Assembly: GCA_963767565.1 (NCBI GenBank)
Contig: CAVYEG010000011.1
Span: forward strand, 1-64,000
Source: Palsa-504 sp963767565
GTDB lineage: Bacteria > Actinomycetota > Actinomycetes > Streptosporangiales > Streptosporangiaceae
Reading direction: 5' to 3'
DNA length: 64,000 nucleotides
This document shows, in pieces, positions 56,747 to 64,000 of this stretch. The translations under genes and the position numbers were made by a program. Every line of letters starts with the position of its first letter. The stretch's first letter is position 1. The notes beneath the pieces were generated by a model. That model saw only the letters and a list, made by a program, of their open reading frames with translations. It had not been told where the DNA came from and searched no databases.

Positions 56747-57475
56747 GTGGCCCAGGTCGACCGTACTCGAGAGCACCTGATCGAGACGTACCGCAAGAAG
56801 GCAAAGCACTACGACGTCACCTGCCGGCTCTACCCCGCGCCCGGCTACCCCCAGCGGACCCAGCGCCTGCGGGCCGTGCGAGCGCTCGGCCTGCGCGCGG
56901 GTGACACCGTGATCGACATGGCGTGCGGCACAGGCCTGAACTTCCCGCTGCTCCAGAGCGTGGTCGGTCCTGACGGCCGGATCGTCGGCGTCGATCTGAC
57001 CGACGCGATGCTCGCCCGCGCCCAGGACCGGATAGAGACGAACGGCTGGAGCAATATCAGCCTCGTGCAGGCCGACGCGGCCGGCTTCGACTTCCCGGCC
57101 GGGGCCGACGCGATCCTGTCCACATACGCCCTGACGCAGGTGCCCGAGTGCGCAGAGGTCATCGCCCGCGGCGCCGAGGCGCTCTCCGCAGGCGGGCGCT
57201 GGGCGGTGCTGGATCTCAAGGTTCCCGGCCGCACGCCTAGGTGGGTAGCGCAGCTCGGAACCGCAATCGTGCGGCCGTTCGCCGCCATAGACGAGTGGAC
57301 CATGCGCCGTCCGTGGGAGGCGATTCGCGCAGCCATGCAGGAAGAGCTGGCCGATTTCTCCTGGACCGAGTTGTGCTTCGGAACCGCATTCCTCGCTGCC
57401 GGGTCCCGCGGCCCTGGAACCTCCGGTGTACGACCGCGGGGAGCGGCCGCCAGTGACCCCGGGCCGAGCGACTAG
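56747..57475 (+). CDS. Class I SAM-dependent methyltransferase (UbiE-like)
   Basis: A 242-residue methyltransferase. REHLIETYRKKAKHYDVTCR resembles the UbiE N-terminal helix, TVIDMACGTGLNFPLLQSVV is motif I, RIVGVDLTDAMLARAQDRI motif II, and ADAILSTYALTQVPECAEVI motif IV, with GGRWAVLDLKVPGRTP after it. It may methylate a quinone- or lipid-type acceptor. GTG 56747 is set by AAGGAGG six bases upstream. Its stop overlaps the stop of the converging ABC permease by 3 bases. Confidence 0.85.
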   Translation: MAQVDRTREHLIETYRKKAKHYDVTCRLYPAPGYPQRTQRLRAVRALGLRAGDTVIDMACGTGLNFPLLQSVVGPDGRIVGVDLTDAMLARAQDRIETNGWSNISLVQADAAGFDFPAGADAILSTYALTQVPECAEVIARGAEALSAGGRWAVLDLKVPGRTPRWVAQLGTAIVRPFAAIDEWTMRRPWEAIRAAMQEELADFSWTELCFGTAFLAAGSRGPGTSGVRPRGAAASDPGPSD

Positions 57476-58320
57476 GCGTCGCGGCGGACGAGCAGCCAGC
57501 CGCAGGCGGCCAGCAGGAGCGCGGTCCAGGCGCAGAACACGCCGAAGCCCTGCCAGCCGGACAGCACGTCGCCGGACTGCTGGCTGGTCTGGGCGACCAG
57601 TTCCCCGGCCACCGTGGGCCAGTAGCCGTGGATGTGGTTGGCGATAGTGCCCGGGATCAGGCCGATCAGCGGCGGTACGACGATGACCGAGGCGATGACG
57701 ATGGAAATGCCGCCCGCGGTATGCCTGATCAGGCCGCCGATGGCCATGGCGAACAGCCCGAGCACGGTCAGGTACAAGATCGCGCCGATGACCGCCCTGG
57801 TGACATTCGGCTGGCCGAGCGTGATGGGGATGTGGCTGTGCAGGATCGCGGTGGTGAGGAAGAACGTCACGAACACGGTGATGGCGCTGACGACCAGGTC
57901 GAGCACCGCGAACACCACGGACTTGGCGACCAGTACCGGCACCCGGTGCGGGACGGCCAGCAGCGACGCGCGGATGGCGCCGGTGGTGTACTCGCTGCTG
58001 ATCAGGATCACGCCGAGCACGCAGAGGGCCAGCTGGCCGAGGCCTAGCCCCGCGCCGAAGATGACCGCGGTCGGATCGGACAGGAGCCGGGCGTGGTTGG
58101 GATGGTTGCCCGGCGCGTTCCAGTCGTGCGAGATCACGGTCGCGATCAGCACGGAGAAGCCGATGGCTACGACCACGAAGGCCAGCAGCGACCACAGCGT
58201 GGACCGCACCGAACGGATCTTGGTCCACTCGGCCCGCAGCAGGCCCAGGCCGAGCGGCGGCAGCGTGCCCAGGTCGGGGCGCGCCTGCGGCGGGGCCGCG
58301 GAGGCCGGCGCGGCGGTCAC
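57472..58320 (-). CDS. ABC-2-type transporter permease
   Basis: A 282-residue protein with six predicted helices. LRAEWTKIRSVRSTLWSLLA begins it, the usual N-terminus of ABC-2 permeases paired with drug-resistance-type ATPases; LGVILISSEYTTGAIRASLL is the conserved first extracellular-loop region. It overlaps the ATPase gene by 4 bp and forms with it a small exporter. Substrate unknown; lantibiotic-, drug- or lipid-type export are all possible. Confidence 0.87.
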   Translation of the reverse strand: MTAAPASAAPPQARPDLGTLPPLGLGLLRAEWTKIRSVRSTLWSLLAFVVVAIGFSVLIATVISHDWNAPGNHPNHARLLSDPTAVIFGAGLGLGQLALCVLGVILISSEYTTGAIRASLLAVPHRVPVLVAKSVVFAVLDLVVSAITVFVTFFLTTAILHSHIPITLGQPNVTRAVIGAILYLTVLGLFAMAIGGLIRHTAGGISIVIASVIVVPPLIGLIPGTIANHIHGYWPTVAGELVAQTSQQSGDVLSGWQGFGVFCAWTALLLAACGWLLVRRDA

Positions 58321-59342
58321 GACGCGCTCCGCTCGGCGGCGGCCGGGCGGCTCCCGGCGGCGGCCGAGGTCCGGTCGCCGTACTCGACGCTGTCCGCGGT
58401 CAGTTCCATGAACGCCTCCTCCAGTGAGGCCAGCCTGGGGGTGAGCTCGTACAGGACCAGCGATGCCGAGGCGGCGAGCTCGCCGATCCGCGGGGCGGGC
58501 ATTCCGGTGACGATCAGGCCGGGGGCCGCGTCAGCCGCGTCAGCCGCGTCCTGCTGGCCGTTGGACCCCGGAGCACCGGTCTCCTCCGGGCGGACCTCGC
58601 CGCCCGCCGCCGCGATCAGCTCGCTCAGCCGCGCCGCATCGGGCGTGCGGACCAGCACGGACCGTTCGGAACTGCGCTGGATGAACTCGGCGGTGCTGGA
58701 CGCGGCGATCAGCTGGCCCCGGCCGATGACGATGAGGTGGTCGGCGGTGACCGCCATCTCGCTCATCAGGTGGCTCGAGACGAAGACCGTCCGGCCATCC
58801 CTGGCCAGCTGCTGCATGAGGGTGCGGATCCAGCGGATGCCCTCCGGGTCCAGGCCGTTGCCCGGCTCGTCGAGCAGCAGGACCCCCGGATCGCCGAGCA
58901 TGGCCGCCGCGATGCCGAGCCGCTGGGTCATGCCGAGGGAGAAGCCGCCCACCCGTTTGCGGGCCACCGGGCGCAGGCCGACCAGGTCGAGGACCTCGTC
59001 GGCCCGGCGGGCCGGGAAGCCCTGCGTCTCGGCCAGGAACAGCAGGTGGTTGCGGGCGCTGCGGCCGGGATGCAGGGCCCGGGCCTCGAGCAGCGCGCCG
59101 ACCGCGCTCAGCGGCCGGGCCAGCTGGCGATAGCTCAGCCCGCCGATCGTGGCCGTGCCGCCGGTCGGCCGGTCCAGCCCGCAGATCAGCCGCATCGTGG
59201 TCGACTTGCCCGCGCCGTTGGGGCCGAGGAAGCCGGTCACCCGGCCCGGCTCCACCGTGAACGACAGGTGGTCCACGGCTAGCGTGTCGCCGAATCGCTT
59301 GGTCAGTTCGTGGGCCTCGATGAGGCCAGGTGCTTCGGCCAT
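58317..59342 (-). CDS. ABC transporter ATP-binding protein (exporter, CcmA/DrrA-like)
   Basis: A 341-residue ATPase. GFLGPNGAGKSTTMRLICGL is Walker A, FSLGMTQRLGIAAAMLGDPG the signature region and VLLLDEPGNGLDPEGIRWIR Walker B. A C-terminal extension of about 120 residues (DrrA-like) carries a 9-bp-repeat-encoded run, ADAADAA. It drives the permease downstream. The 245 bp upstream, before the thioesterase gene, contain a strong inverted repeat at 59535-59565 and no gene. Confidence 0.88.
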   Translation of the reverse strand: MAEAPGLIEAHELTKRFGDTLAVDHLSFTVEPGRVTGFLGPNGAGKSTTMRLICGLDRPTGGTATIGGLSYRQLARPLSAVGALLEARALHPGRSARNHLLFLAETQGFPARRADEVLDLVGLRPVARKRVGGFSLGMTQRLGIAAAMLGDPGVLLLDEPGNGLDPEGIRWIRTLMQQLARDGRTVFVSSHLMSEMAVTADHLIVIGRGQLIAASSTAEFIQRSSERSVLVRTPDAARLSELIAAAGGEVRPEETGAPGSNGQQDAADAADAAPGLIVTGMPAPRIGELAASASLVLYELTPRLASLEEAFMELTADSVEYGDRTSAAAGSRPAAAERSAS

Positions 59343-59534
59343 CTACATCTCCCCGTGCCGTATCTCCCATGCCGGGGGCGCCCGGGGAGCCGGGCGCTCA
59401 GCCTGTTTCCCCGGCCCAAGGATGCCCGTTGTCGCGTACTTACGCAAACGGCCTCGCCAGCCCAGCCGAATCCGGTGTATCAGGCGGCGCCGTCCGCCTT
59501 CCGTACCAGTGGGGGGAATTGAGCGGGGGGCGGG

Positions 59535-59565
59535 GCGGGTCCCGATCGCGTAGATCGGGACCCGC
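59535..59565. promoter_or_regulatory. 31-bp perfect inverted repeat upstream of the PaaI thioesterase gene
   Basis: GCGGGTCCCGATC and GATCGGGACCCGC, a 13-bp stem with a 5-nt loop, end 22 bp before ATG 59588. A -10-like CATACT at 59575-59580 lies seven bases before the ATG, so the repeat would cover the -35 of a leaderless promoter. It may be an operator; no T-run follows. Confidence 0.6.
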
Positions 59566-59587
59566 CAGCCGGGCCATACTGTGCCGC

Positions 59588-60064
59588 ATGGCCGGTGAGC
59601 ACACGCAGAGCCCGATATCGACGACGGACGCGGTGGAGGTGGCGCGCGGCAGCGCCGCCCGCATGTACGCCGATGACCGGGCGACCAGGGCGCTGGGGAT
59701 CAGCATCGAGGAGGTCGGGCCGGGCCGGGCCACGGCCCGGATGCGGGTCACGGCGGAGATGACCAACGGCCACGGCCTCGCGCACGGCGGCTATATCTTC
59801 CTGCTGGCCGACACGGCGTTCGCCTACGCCTGCAACAGCTACGGCCCGGTGACCGTGGCCCAGGGGTGCCAGATCACGTTCCTGCGGCCGGCCGCCGACG
59901 GCGACGAGCTCACCGCGTCGGCGGCCGAACGAGCCCGGCTGGAGCGCAGCGGCATCTACGACGTCACCGTCCGCCGGGCCGACGGGCAGGTCATGGCCGA
60001 GTTCCGCGGGCACAGCCGGACCGTGCCTCAGCGCGACAGGGCCGGCTCGGGATCCTCGGCGTAG
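59588..60064 (+). CDS. PaaI-family hotdog thioesterase
   Basis: A 158-residue hotdog-fold protein. GISIEEVGPGRATARMRVTA and MTNGHGLAHGGYIFLLADTA carry the family Asn/His-Gly-Gly helix, with the Asp of LADTAF as the likely catalytic acid. CQITFLRPAADGDELTASAA follows. The pattern agrees with hydroxyphenylacetyl-CoA thioesterase PaaI, which releases CoA from dead-end aromatic acyl-CoAs. Start from ATG 59588. The 3' end overlaps the end of the broken MFS gene on the other strand. Confidence 0.85.
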   Translation: MAGEHTQSPISTTDAVEVARGSAARMYADDRATRALGISIEEVGPGRATARMRVTAEMTNGHGLAHGGYIFLLADTAFAYACNSYGPVTVAQGCQITFLRPAADGDELTASAAERARLERSGIYDVTVRRADGQVMAEFRGHSRTVPQRDRAGSGSSA

Positions 60065-61034
60065 GCCTGGGCCACCGTGGCCCGGTCGAACACCCGCCAG
60101 GTAACGGCCGCGACCAGGAGCGCGACCACGAACCCGACCCAGTACGGGGCGGTGATGCCGAACCGGGCCGCGACCACGCCGCCCAGCAGGGCGCCCAGGC
60201 AGTTGCCGCCCGCCGCGATGAACAACGTGGTGCTGGCCACCCGGCCCATCATCTCCGGCGGGGTCAGCCGCTGCCGCAGCGAGCTGCCCACGATGGTCCA
60301 CAGCGCGGCGTGTACGCCGAACGCGAACAGCGCGAAGCCGACCAGCCAGGCGGTGCGCGAGGTGGCCAGGGTCAGGTGCAGCCCGGCCTCGACCAGCAGC
60401 CCGATCCGGATGGTCCAGGTCGCGGTGACCCGCCTGATCAGCCGGTCGCCGATCACCGAGCCGAGCACCGCGCCGACCGCCTCGCAGGCGAACAGCGTGC
60501 CGTAGCCGACCGAGCCGAGACCCAGCCGCTCCTTGACCAGCAGCACCAGCACCGCGGTGGCCGCGGTGAGGGTGAGGTTCAGCAGGCCGATCAGGAACGT
60601 CATGGTGCGCAGCAGCCGCTGGCGGATCAGCCAGCGGAAGCCCTCGGCCAGCTCGCCGGGATCATGGCCTGGCTGGCCGACCGGAACACGATCTCGCCGG
60701 TGTTGATGAAGAACAGCACCGCGTCCAGCAGGGCGATGCTGGCCCAGCCGGCCAGCAGGGCGGTGGCCAGCACGGCCATGGCCGCGACCCGGGTCCAGTC
60801 GATGATCACCATCAGCCGCCGCCGGTCCACCCGGTCGACCAGGACCCCGCCGGGCAGCGCGAACAGCAGCCAGGGCAGCCAGGACGCGCCGGCCGTGGCC
60901 GACACGATCAGCGGGCTCGGAGTGTGCGCCGCGACGTACAGCGGGGCCGCGATCGTGGCCAGCCCGCTGCCCAGGGCCGAGGTGGTGCTGGCCAGCCAGA
61001 GCTTGGCGAACCGCCCGCCCAGTGGTTCGGCCAT
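60028..61034 (-). pseudogene. MFS transporter with internal deletion/frameshift
   Basis: Two fragments on the same strand form one MFS protein. The first (from 61034) has LWLASTTSALGSGLATIAAP and ALPGGVLVDRVDRRRLMVII, the loop-2 MFS signature, and continues to IVFRSASQAMIP before running out of frame. The second resumes with ELAEGFRWLIRQRLLRTMTF and continues through helices 7-12. The join near 60655 removes roughly 75 residues (helices 4-6 region) and the frame. The normal length is about 410-420 residues against about 335 here. It is probably nonfunctional. Confidence 0.7.
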
Positions 61035-61151
61035 GCCTGCGACGCTACCTGCTGCCGGTGGGGGGTCGACGGGGCGACCGTGAGCGGGGCGGCGGCAGGA
61101 ACCACGGACCGTTCGGCAGCAAGAATCTCTTTTTGACCTAACGGACCGGGG

Positions 61152-63629
61152 TCACTGCCCGTACTGACCTTTGACGCGCAGTCCCGCCGGGTCGAACGGC
61201 GGGCGCAGGGAAACGGCGGCCGGGTAGAGCCGGCCGCCCACGTTGACCTGGTAGTCGCCGGAGCGGATCACCTCGGCGGTGAGCGGGCCGCCGGCCGGGT
61301 CGCGGACGTAGGCCAGGCCCACGCCGCCGCCCAGGGCCGCGCCCCAGGCGCCCGAGGTGACCTGGCCGATCGCCGCGCCGTCGCGCAGGACCAGTTCGCC
61401 GCCCCAGATCATGGCCTCGGGGTCGGCCAGGACCAGGGAGACCATGCGCCGGCGGGGGCCCTCGGCGCGGGCCTGCTCCACGGCCTCGCGGCCGAGGAAC
61501 GGGATCGGGGTCTTGAGCTTGCAGGCGAACAGCAGGCCGGCCTCGGCCGGGTTGTAGTCCGGGGTCAGCTCGCGGCCGAAGGCGCGGTAGGCCTTTTCCA
61601 GCCGGAGCGACTCGATGGCGTAGTAGCCGGCGTTGACCAGGCCGAGTTCGGCGCCGGCCGACATCAGGTCCGCGTAGGCGCCGACCGCGAAATCGGGCGG
61701 GATGTACAGCTCCCAGCCCAGCTCGCCGACGTAGGTGATGCGGGTGGCGCGGACGGTGGCGTAGCCCAGGTCGATGGTCCGGCTGGAGCCGAACGGGAAC
61801 GCCTCGTCGCTGAAGTCGGCCCGGGACAGCCGGGCCAGCAGGTCCGCCGAGCGCGGGCCCATCACGCCGTAGACAGCGTAGGCGGACGTGACGTCGACCA
61901 GCGCGGCGTGGGCGCCGGCGGGCATCCGGCGGGTGATGTGGTCCTGGTCGCGTCCGGTGCTGGCCGAGCTGCTGACCAGCAGGAACTCGTCGTCCTTGAG
62001 CCGGGTCACGGTGATGTCGGCCTCGTAGGTGCCGCGGGCGTTGAGCATCCCGGTGTAGACGGTCCGGCCCGGCTCGACGGCGACGTCGGCGGTGCACAGC
62101 CACTGCAGTACCTGCTCGGCGTCCCGGCCGGTCAGCAGGTACTTGGAGAAGCTGGTCTGGTCGAACAGCGCCACCGCATGGCGGGCGGCGTGCTGCTCGG
62201 CGTTGCACCAGGGCTGCCAGTTCTGCTGGTCCCAGGAGTACTCGATGACCGGGTCCTCGCCCTCGGGCGCGAAGACGTTGGCCCGCTCCCAGCCCATCTT
62301 GCTGCCGAAGCAGGCATTGGCCTGCTTGAGCAGGTGATAGGCCGGGGAGCGGCGGAACGGGCGGGCGGTGTCCAGCTCGCGGTTGGGCCAGGGCACCGCG
62401 TAGTGCAGGCCCAGCACCTCGGCCACCCGGTCGTGCAGCCAGGAGTTGTTGCCGTTGAACGGGGCGAAGCGGCGGATGTCGACCGTGGTCAGGTCGGTGC
62501 CCGGGTCGCCCTCGATGATCCACTCGGCCAGGGCCCGGCCCGCGCCGCCCGCCGAGGCGATGCCGACGGAGTTGAAGCCGGCCGCGACGAAGAAGTTCTT
62601 GAGTTCCGGCGCTTCGCCCAGGATGAACTGGTTGTCCGGGGTGAAGCTCTCCGGGCCGTTGTAGAACTTCTTGATGCCGGTCTCGGCCAGGGCCGGGATC
62701 CGGTCGACGGCGCTGTTCATCAAGATGGCGAAGTGGTCCCAGTCCTCGGTCAGAAGCTGGAACTCGAACGGGTAGGGCAGCGCGTCGGGTGCGACCCACG
62801 GCTTGGCCTCGGGCTCGAACCCGCCCACCAGCAGGCCGCCCACCTCTTCCTTGACGTAGGTGTAACCGTCCGGGTCGCGCAGCACGGGCAGGTCGCGATG
62901 CACGCCGTCGACCCGCTCGGTGACGACGTAGAAATGCTCGGCGGAGTGCAGCGGCACGGTCACCCCGGCCAGGGCACCGACCTGCTTGGCCCACTGGCCG
63001 GCGCAGTTGACGATGATCTCGGCCTCGACGTCGCCGTGGTCGGTATGGACGCCGGTGATCTCGCCCTTGGCCTGCGTGATGCCGGTGACGCGGGTGTGCT
63101 CTTTGATCGTGACGCCCTTATCCCGGGCGCCGCGGGCCAGCGCGGCAGTCAGGTCGGTGGGGTTGGCCCGGCCGTCGCCGGGCAGCCAGAGGGCGCCTTG
63201 CAGGTCATCGGTCTTGAGTATCGGGTAGAGCTCGCGGGCTTTTTGCGGGCTGATCAGCTCGCAGTCGAGCTGGTAAGCCTCGGCGGTGGCGGCGGTTCGC
63301 CGGAGCTGGGTCAGCCGGTCCGCGGTGCGGGCCACGGTGACGCCGCCGCAGCGGCGGAAGCCGGTGGACAGGCCGGTCTCTGCTTCGAGCCGCTCGTACA
63401 GCTGGGTGGAGTACTGCACCAGCCGGGTGCCGGCCTCCGAGGCCCGCAGCTGGCCGACCAGGCCGGCCGCGTGCCAGGTGGTGCCGCAGGACAGCTGGCC
63501 CTGCTCGAGCAGCAGCACGTCGGTCCAGCCCATGACGGCCAGGTGGTAGGCCACGCTGGCGCCGATCACGCCCCCGCCGATGATGACCACGCGGGCCCGG
63601 GCCGGGAGGTCTGGGTGCTCAGTCGTCAT
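61152..63629 (-). CDS. FAD-dependent dimethylglycine/sarcosine dehydrogenase-family protein (DAO + GcvT domains)
   Basis: A two-domain enzyme of about 825 residues. The N-terminal half is a D-amino-acid-oxidase-type flavoprotein: RVVIIGGGVIGASVAYHLAV, GQLSCGTTWHAAGLVGQLRA (the His-Ala segment that carries covalent FAD in this family). The C-terminal half is a tetrahydrofolate-binding GcvT-like aminomethyltransferase: FDQTSFSKYLLTGRDAEQVL, GELGWELYIPPDFAVGAY and YAIESLRLEKAYRAFGREL. It should demethylate a methylated glycine and pass formaldehyde to tetrahydrofolate. ATG 63629 starts just before the FAD motif and overlaps the next gene by 11 bp. Confidence 0.9.
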   Translation of the reverse strand: MTTEHPDLPARARVVIIGGGVIGASVAYHLAVMGWTDVLLLEQGQLSCGTTWHAAGLVGQLRASEAGTRLVQYSTQLYERLEAETGLSTGFRRCGGVTVARTADRLTQLRRTAATAEAYQLDCELISPQKARELYPILKTDDLQGALWLPGDGRANPTDLTAALARGARDKGVTIKEHTRVTGITQAKGEITGVHTDHGDVEAEIIVNCAGQWAKQVGALAGVTVPLHSAEHFYVVTERVDGVHRDLPVLRDPDGYTYVKEEVGGLLVGGFEPEAKPWVAPDALPYPFEFQLLTEDWDHFAILMNSAVDRIPALAETGIKKFYNGPESFTPDNQFILGEAPELKNFFVAAGFNSVGIASAGGAGRALAEWIIEGDPGTDLTTVDIRRFAPFNGNNSWLHDRVAEVLGLHYAVPWPNRELDTARPFRRSPAYHLLKQANACFGSKMGWERANVFAPEGEDPVIEYSWDQQNWQPWCNAEQHAARHAVALFDQTSFSKYLLTGRDAEQVLQWLCTADVAVEPGRTVYTGMLNARGTYEADITVTRLKDDEFLLVSSSASTGRDQDHITRRMPAGAHAALVDVTSAYAVYGVMGPRSADLLARLSRADFSDEAFPFGSSRTIDLGYATVRATRITYVGELGWELYIPPDFAVGAYADLMSAGAELGLVNAGYYAIESLRLEKAYRAFGRELTPDYNPAEAGLLFACKLKTPIPFLGREAVEQARAEGPRRRMVSLVLADPEAMIWGGELVLRDGAAIGQVTSGAWGAALGGGVGLAYVRDPAGGPLTAEVIRSGDYQVNVGGRLYPAAVSLRPPFDPAGLRVKGQYGQ

Positions 63630-64000
63630 GCTGGACGTCCTCGAGCGCCTGGCGGAAGCCGGCTGCGGTGAAGCCGCGGGCGGCGCCGTCGAAGCGTTCC
63701 ATGGCCCAGCCCCAGAAGTCGTAGTCAATCGGGCTGGCGCCGTTCTGGATCGCGCCCCACAGGGTCCAGCCGTACATGCTGACCAGGCCGAACAGCTTGG
63801 CCCGGGCGATCCGGCTGCTGCTCGGCTGGCCGTAGTAGGCCGTGACCAACCCGGCCAGGGCGTCGTCGTCCAGGTGCGACTCGGCGGCGATGTTGCCGAG
63901 CTCGAAGCAGGCGTCGTTGTTGCCGGACAGCTCGTAGTCGATCAGCCAGATCCGGTCCCCGTCGTCGATGAAGTTGGCGGCCAGCAGGTCGTTGTGGCAG
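63619..64000 (-). CDS. Choline/ethanolamine kinase-like phosphotransferase (partial, runs off the window)
   Basis: The C-terminal portion of an APH/choline-kinase-fold protein; its start lies beyond the right edge. HNDLLAANFIDDGDRIWLID carries the Brenner motif (H-x-D-x4-N) and the DFG-like Asp at WLIDYE, ATP/Mg-binding elements. SRIARAKLFGLVSMYGWTLW follows, as in bacterial choline kinase-like proteins. Upstream of the dimethylglycine-type dehydrogenase it could phosphorylate choline or a related quaternary amine, joining a methylamine/betaine-type module. The start was not available. Confidence 0.82.
   Translation of the reverse strand, partial: CHNDLLAANFIDDGDRIWLIDYELSGNNDACFELGNIAAESHLDDDALAGLVTAYYGQPSSSRIARAKLFGLVSMYGWTLWGAIQNGASPIDYDFWGWAMERFDGAARGFTAAGFRQALEDVQHDD

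Overview
The window is about 64 kb of very GC-rich chromosomal DNA, densely packed on both strands. Overlapping ATGA/GTGA start-stop junctions, many GTG starts, several promoters that look leaderless (TANNNT six or seven bases before ATG) and the gene families present (IclR regulators, GT87 mannosyltransferase, PIN toxin, PPOX/split-barrel protein, acyl-CoA carboxylase) point to a soil-type actinomycete. The genus cannot be told from the sequence alone. No rRNA, tRNA, insertion sequence, phage or CRISPR array was seen.

Region 1 (0-16 kb) is a catabolic locus. An IclR-family regulator (6110-6961) sits between a leftward set of genes (CMD-family protein, FAH-family hydrolase, flavin monooxygenase, VOC protein, covalent-flavin oxidase, methyltransferase) and a rightward set (two SDRs, a GlcG-like protein, a ketopantoate-reductase-like enzyme, then a complete branched-chain-amino-acid-type ABC importer with fused permease). 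Three near-identical 13-bp inverted repeats, GAAA(GC/AT)GACTTTC, lie only in the three promoter gaps of this locus and very likely are the IclR operators. The substrate is unknown.

Region 2 (16-31 kb) carries more oxidoreductases: a zinc-ribbon flavodoxin-fold reductase, SDRs, a second covalent-flavin oxidase plus VOC pair, a KSTD/TcuA-like flavoprotein, an amidohydrolase and a hydrolase. It also has a tail-to-tail pair of paralogous GT-C-like membrane proteins, a membrane-anchored methyltransferase and a PQQ-propeller lipoprotein. Region 3 (31-44 kb) is mixed housekeeping and accessory: IclR, DinB, threonine-dehydratase-like enzyme, two divergent TrmH methyltransferases, an unusual biotin-carrier/carboxyltransferase fusion, dienelactone hydrolase, a THUMP-type methyltransferase, then a VapBC module and an XRE/nucleotidyltransferase pair with repeats around them.

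Region 4 (44-57.5 kb) is the most intriguing. It combines a pterin-synthase-like protein (lacking the usual Cys), a medium-chain dehydrogenase, a histidine phosphatase, a CDP-alcohol phosphatidyltransferase fused to an LTA-synthase-like phosphatase/sulfatase, a flippase-like protein fused to a truncated GTP cyclohydrolase II, two polytopic GT-type proteins, a GT4 glycosyltransferase and several methyltransferases. This looks like a pathway joining pterin-type chemistry to a membrane-linked glycan or polar lipid, possibly now decaying. Region 5 (57.5-64 kb) has an ABC exporter, a PaaI thioesterase, a broken MFS transporter, a dimethylglycine/sarcosine-dehydrogenase-like flavoprotein and the end of a choline-kinase-like gene.

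A theme across the window is gene decay by internal deletion or a one-base slip: a rhamnulose-aldolase fragment, a GH78 rhamnosidase reduced to its ends, a truncated RibA, an MFS gene missing its middle, and frameshifts in C/G runs of an SDR and a hydrolase. A second theme is short tandem repeats placed at gene ends and starts.
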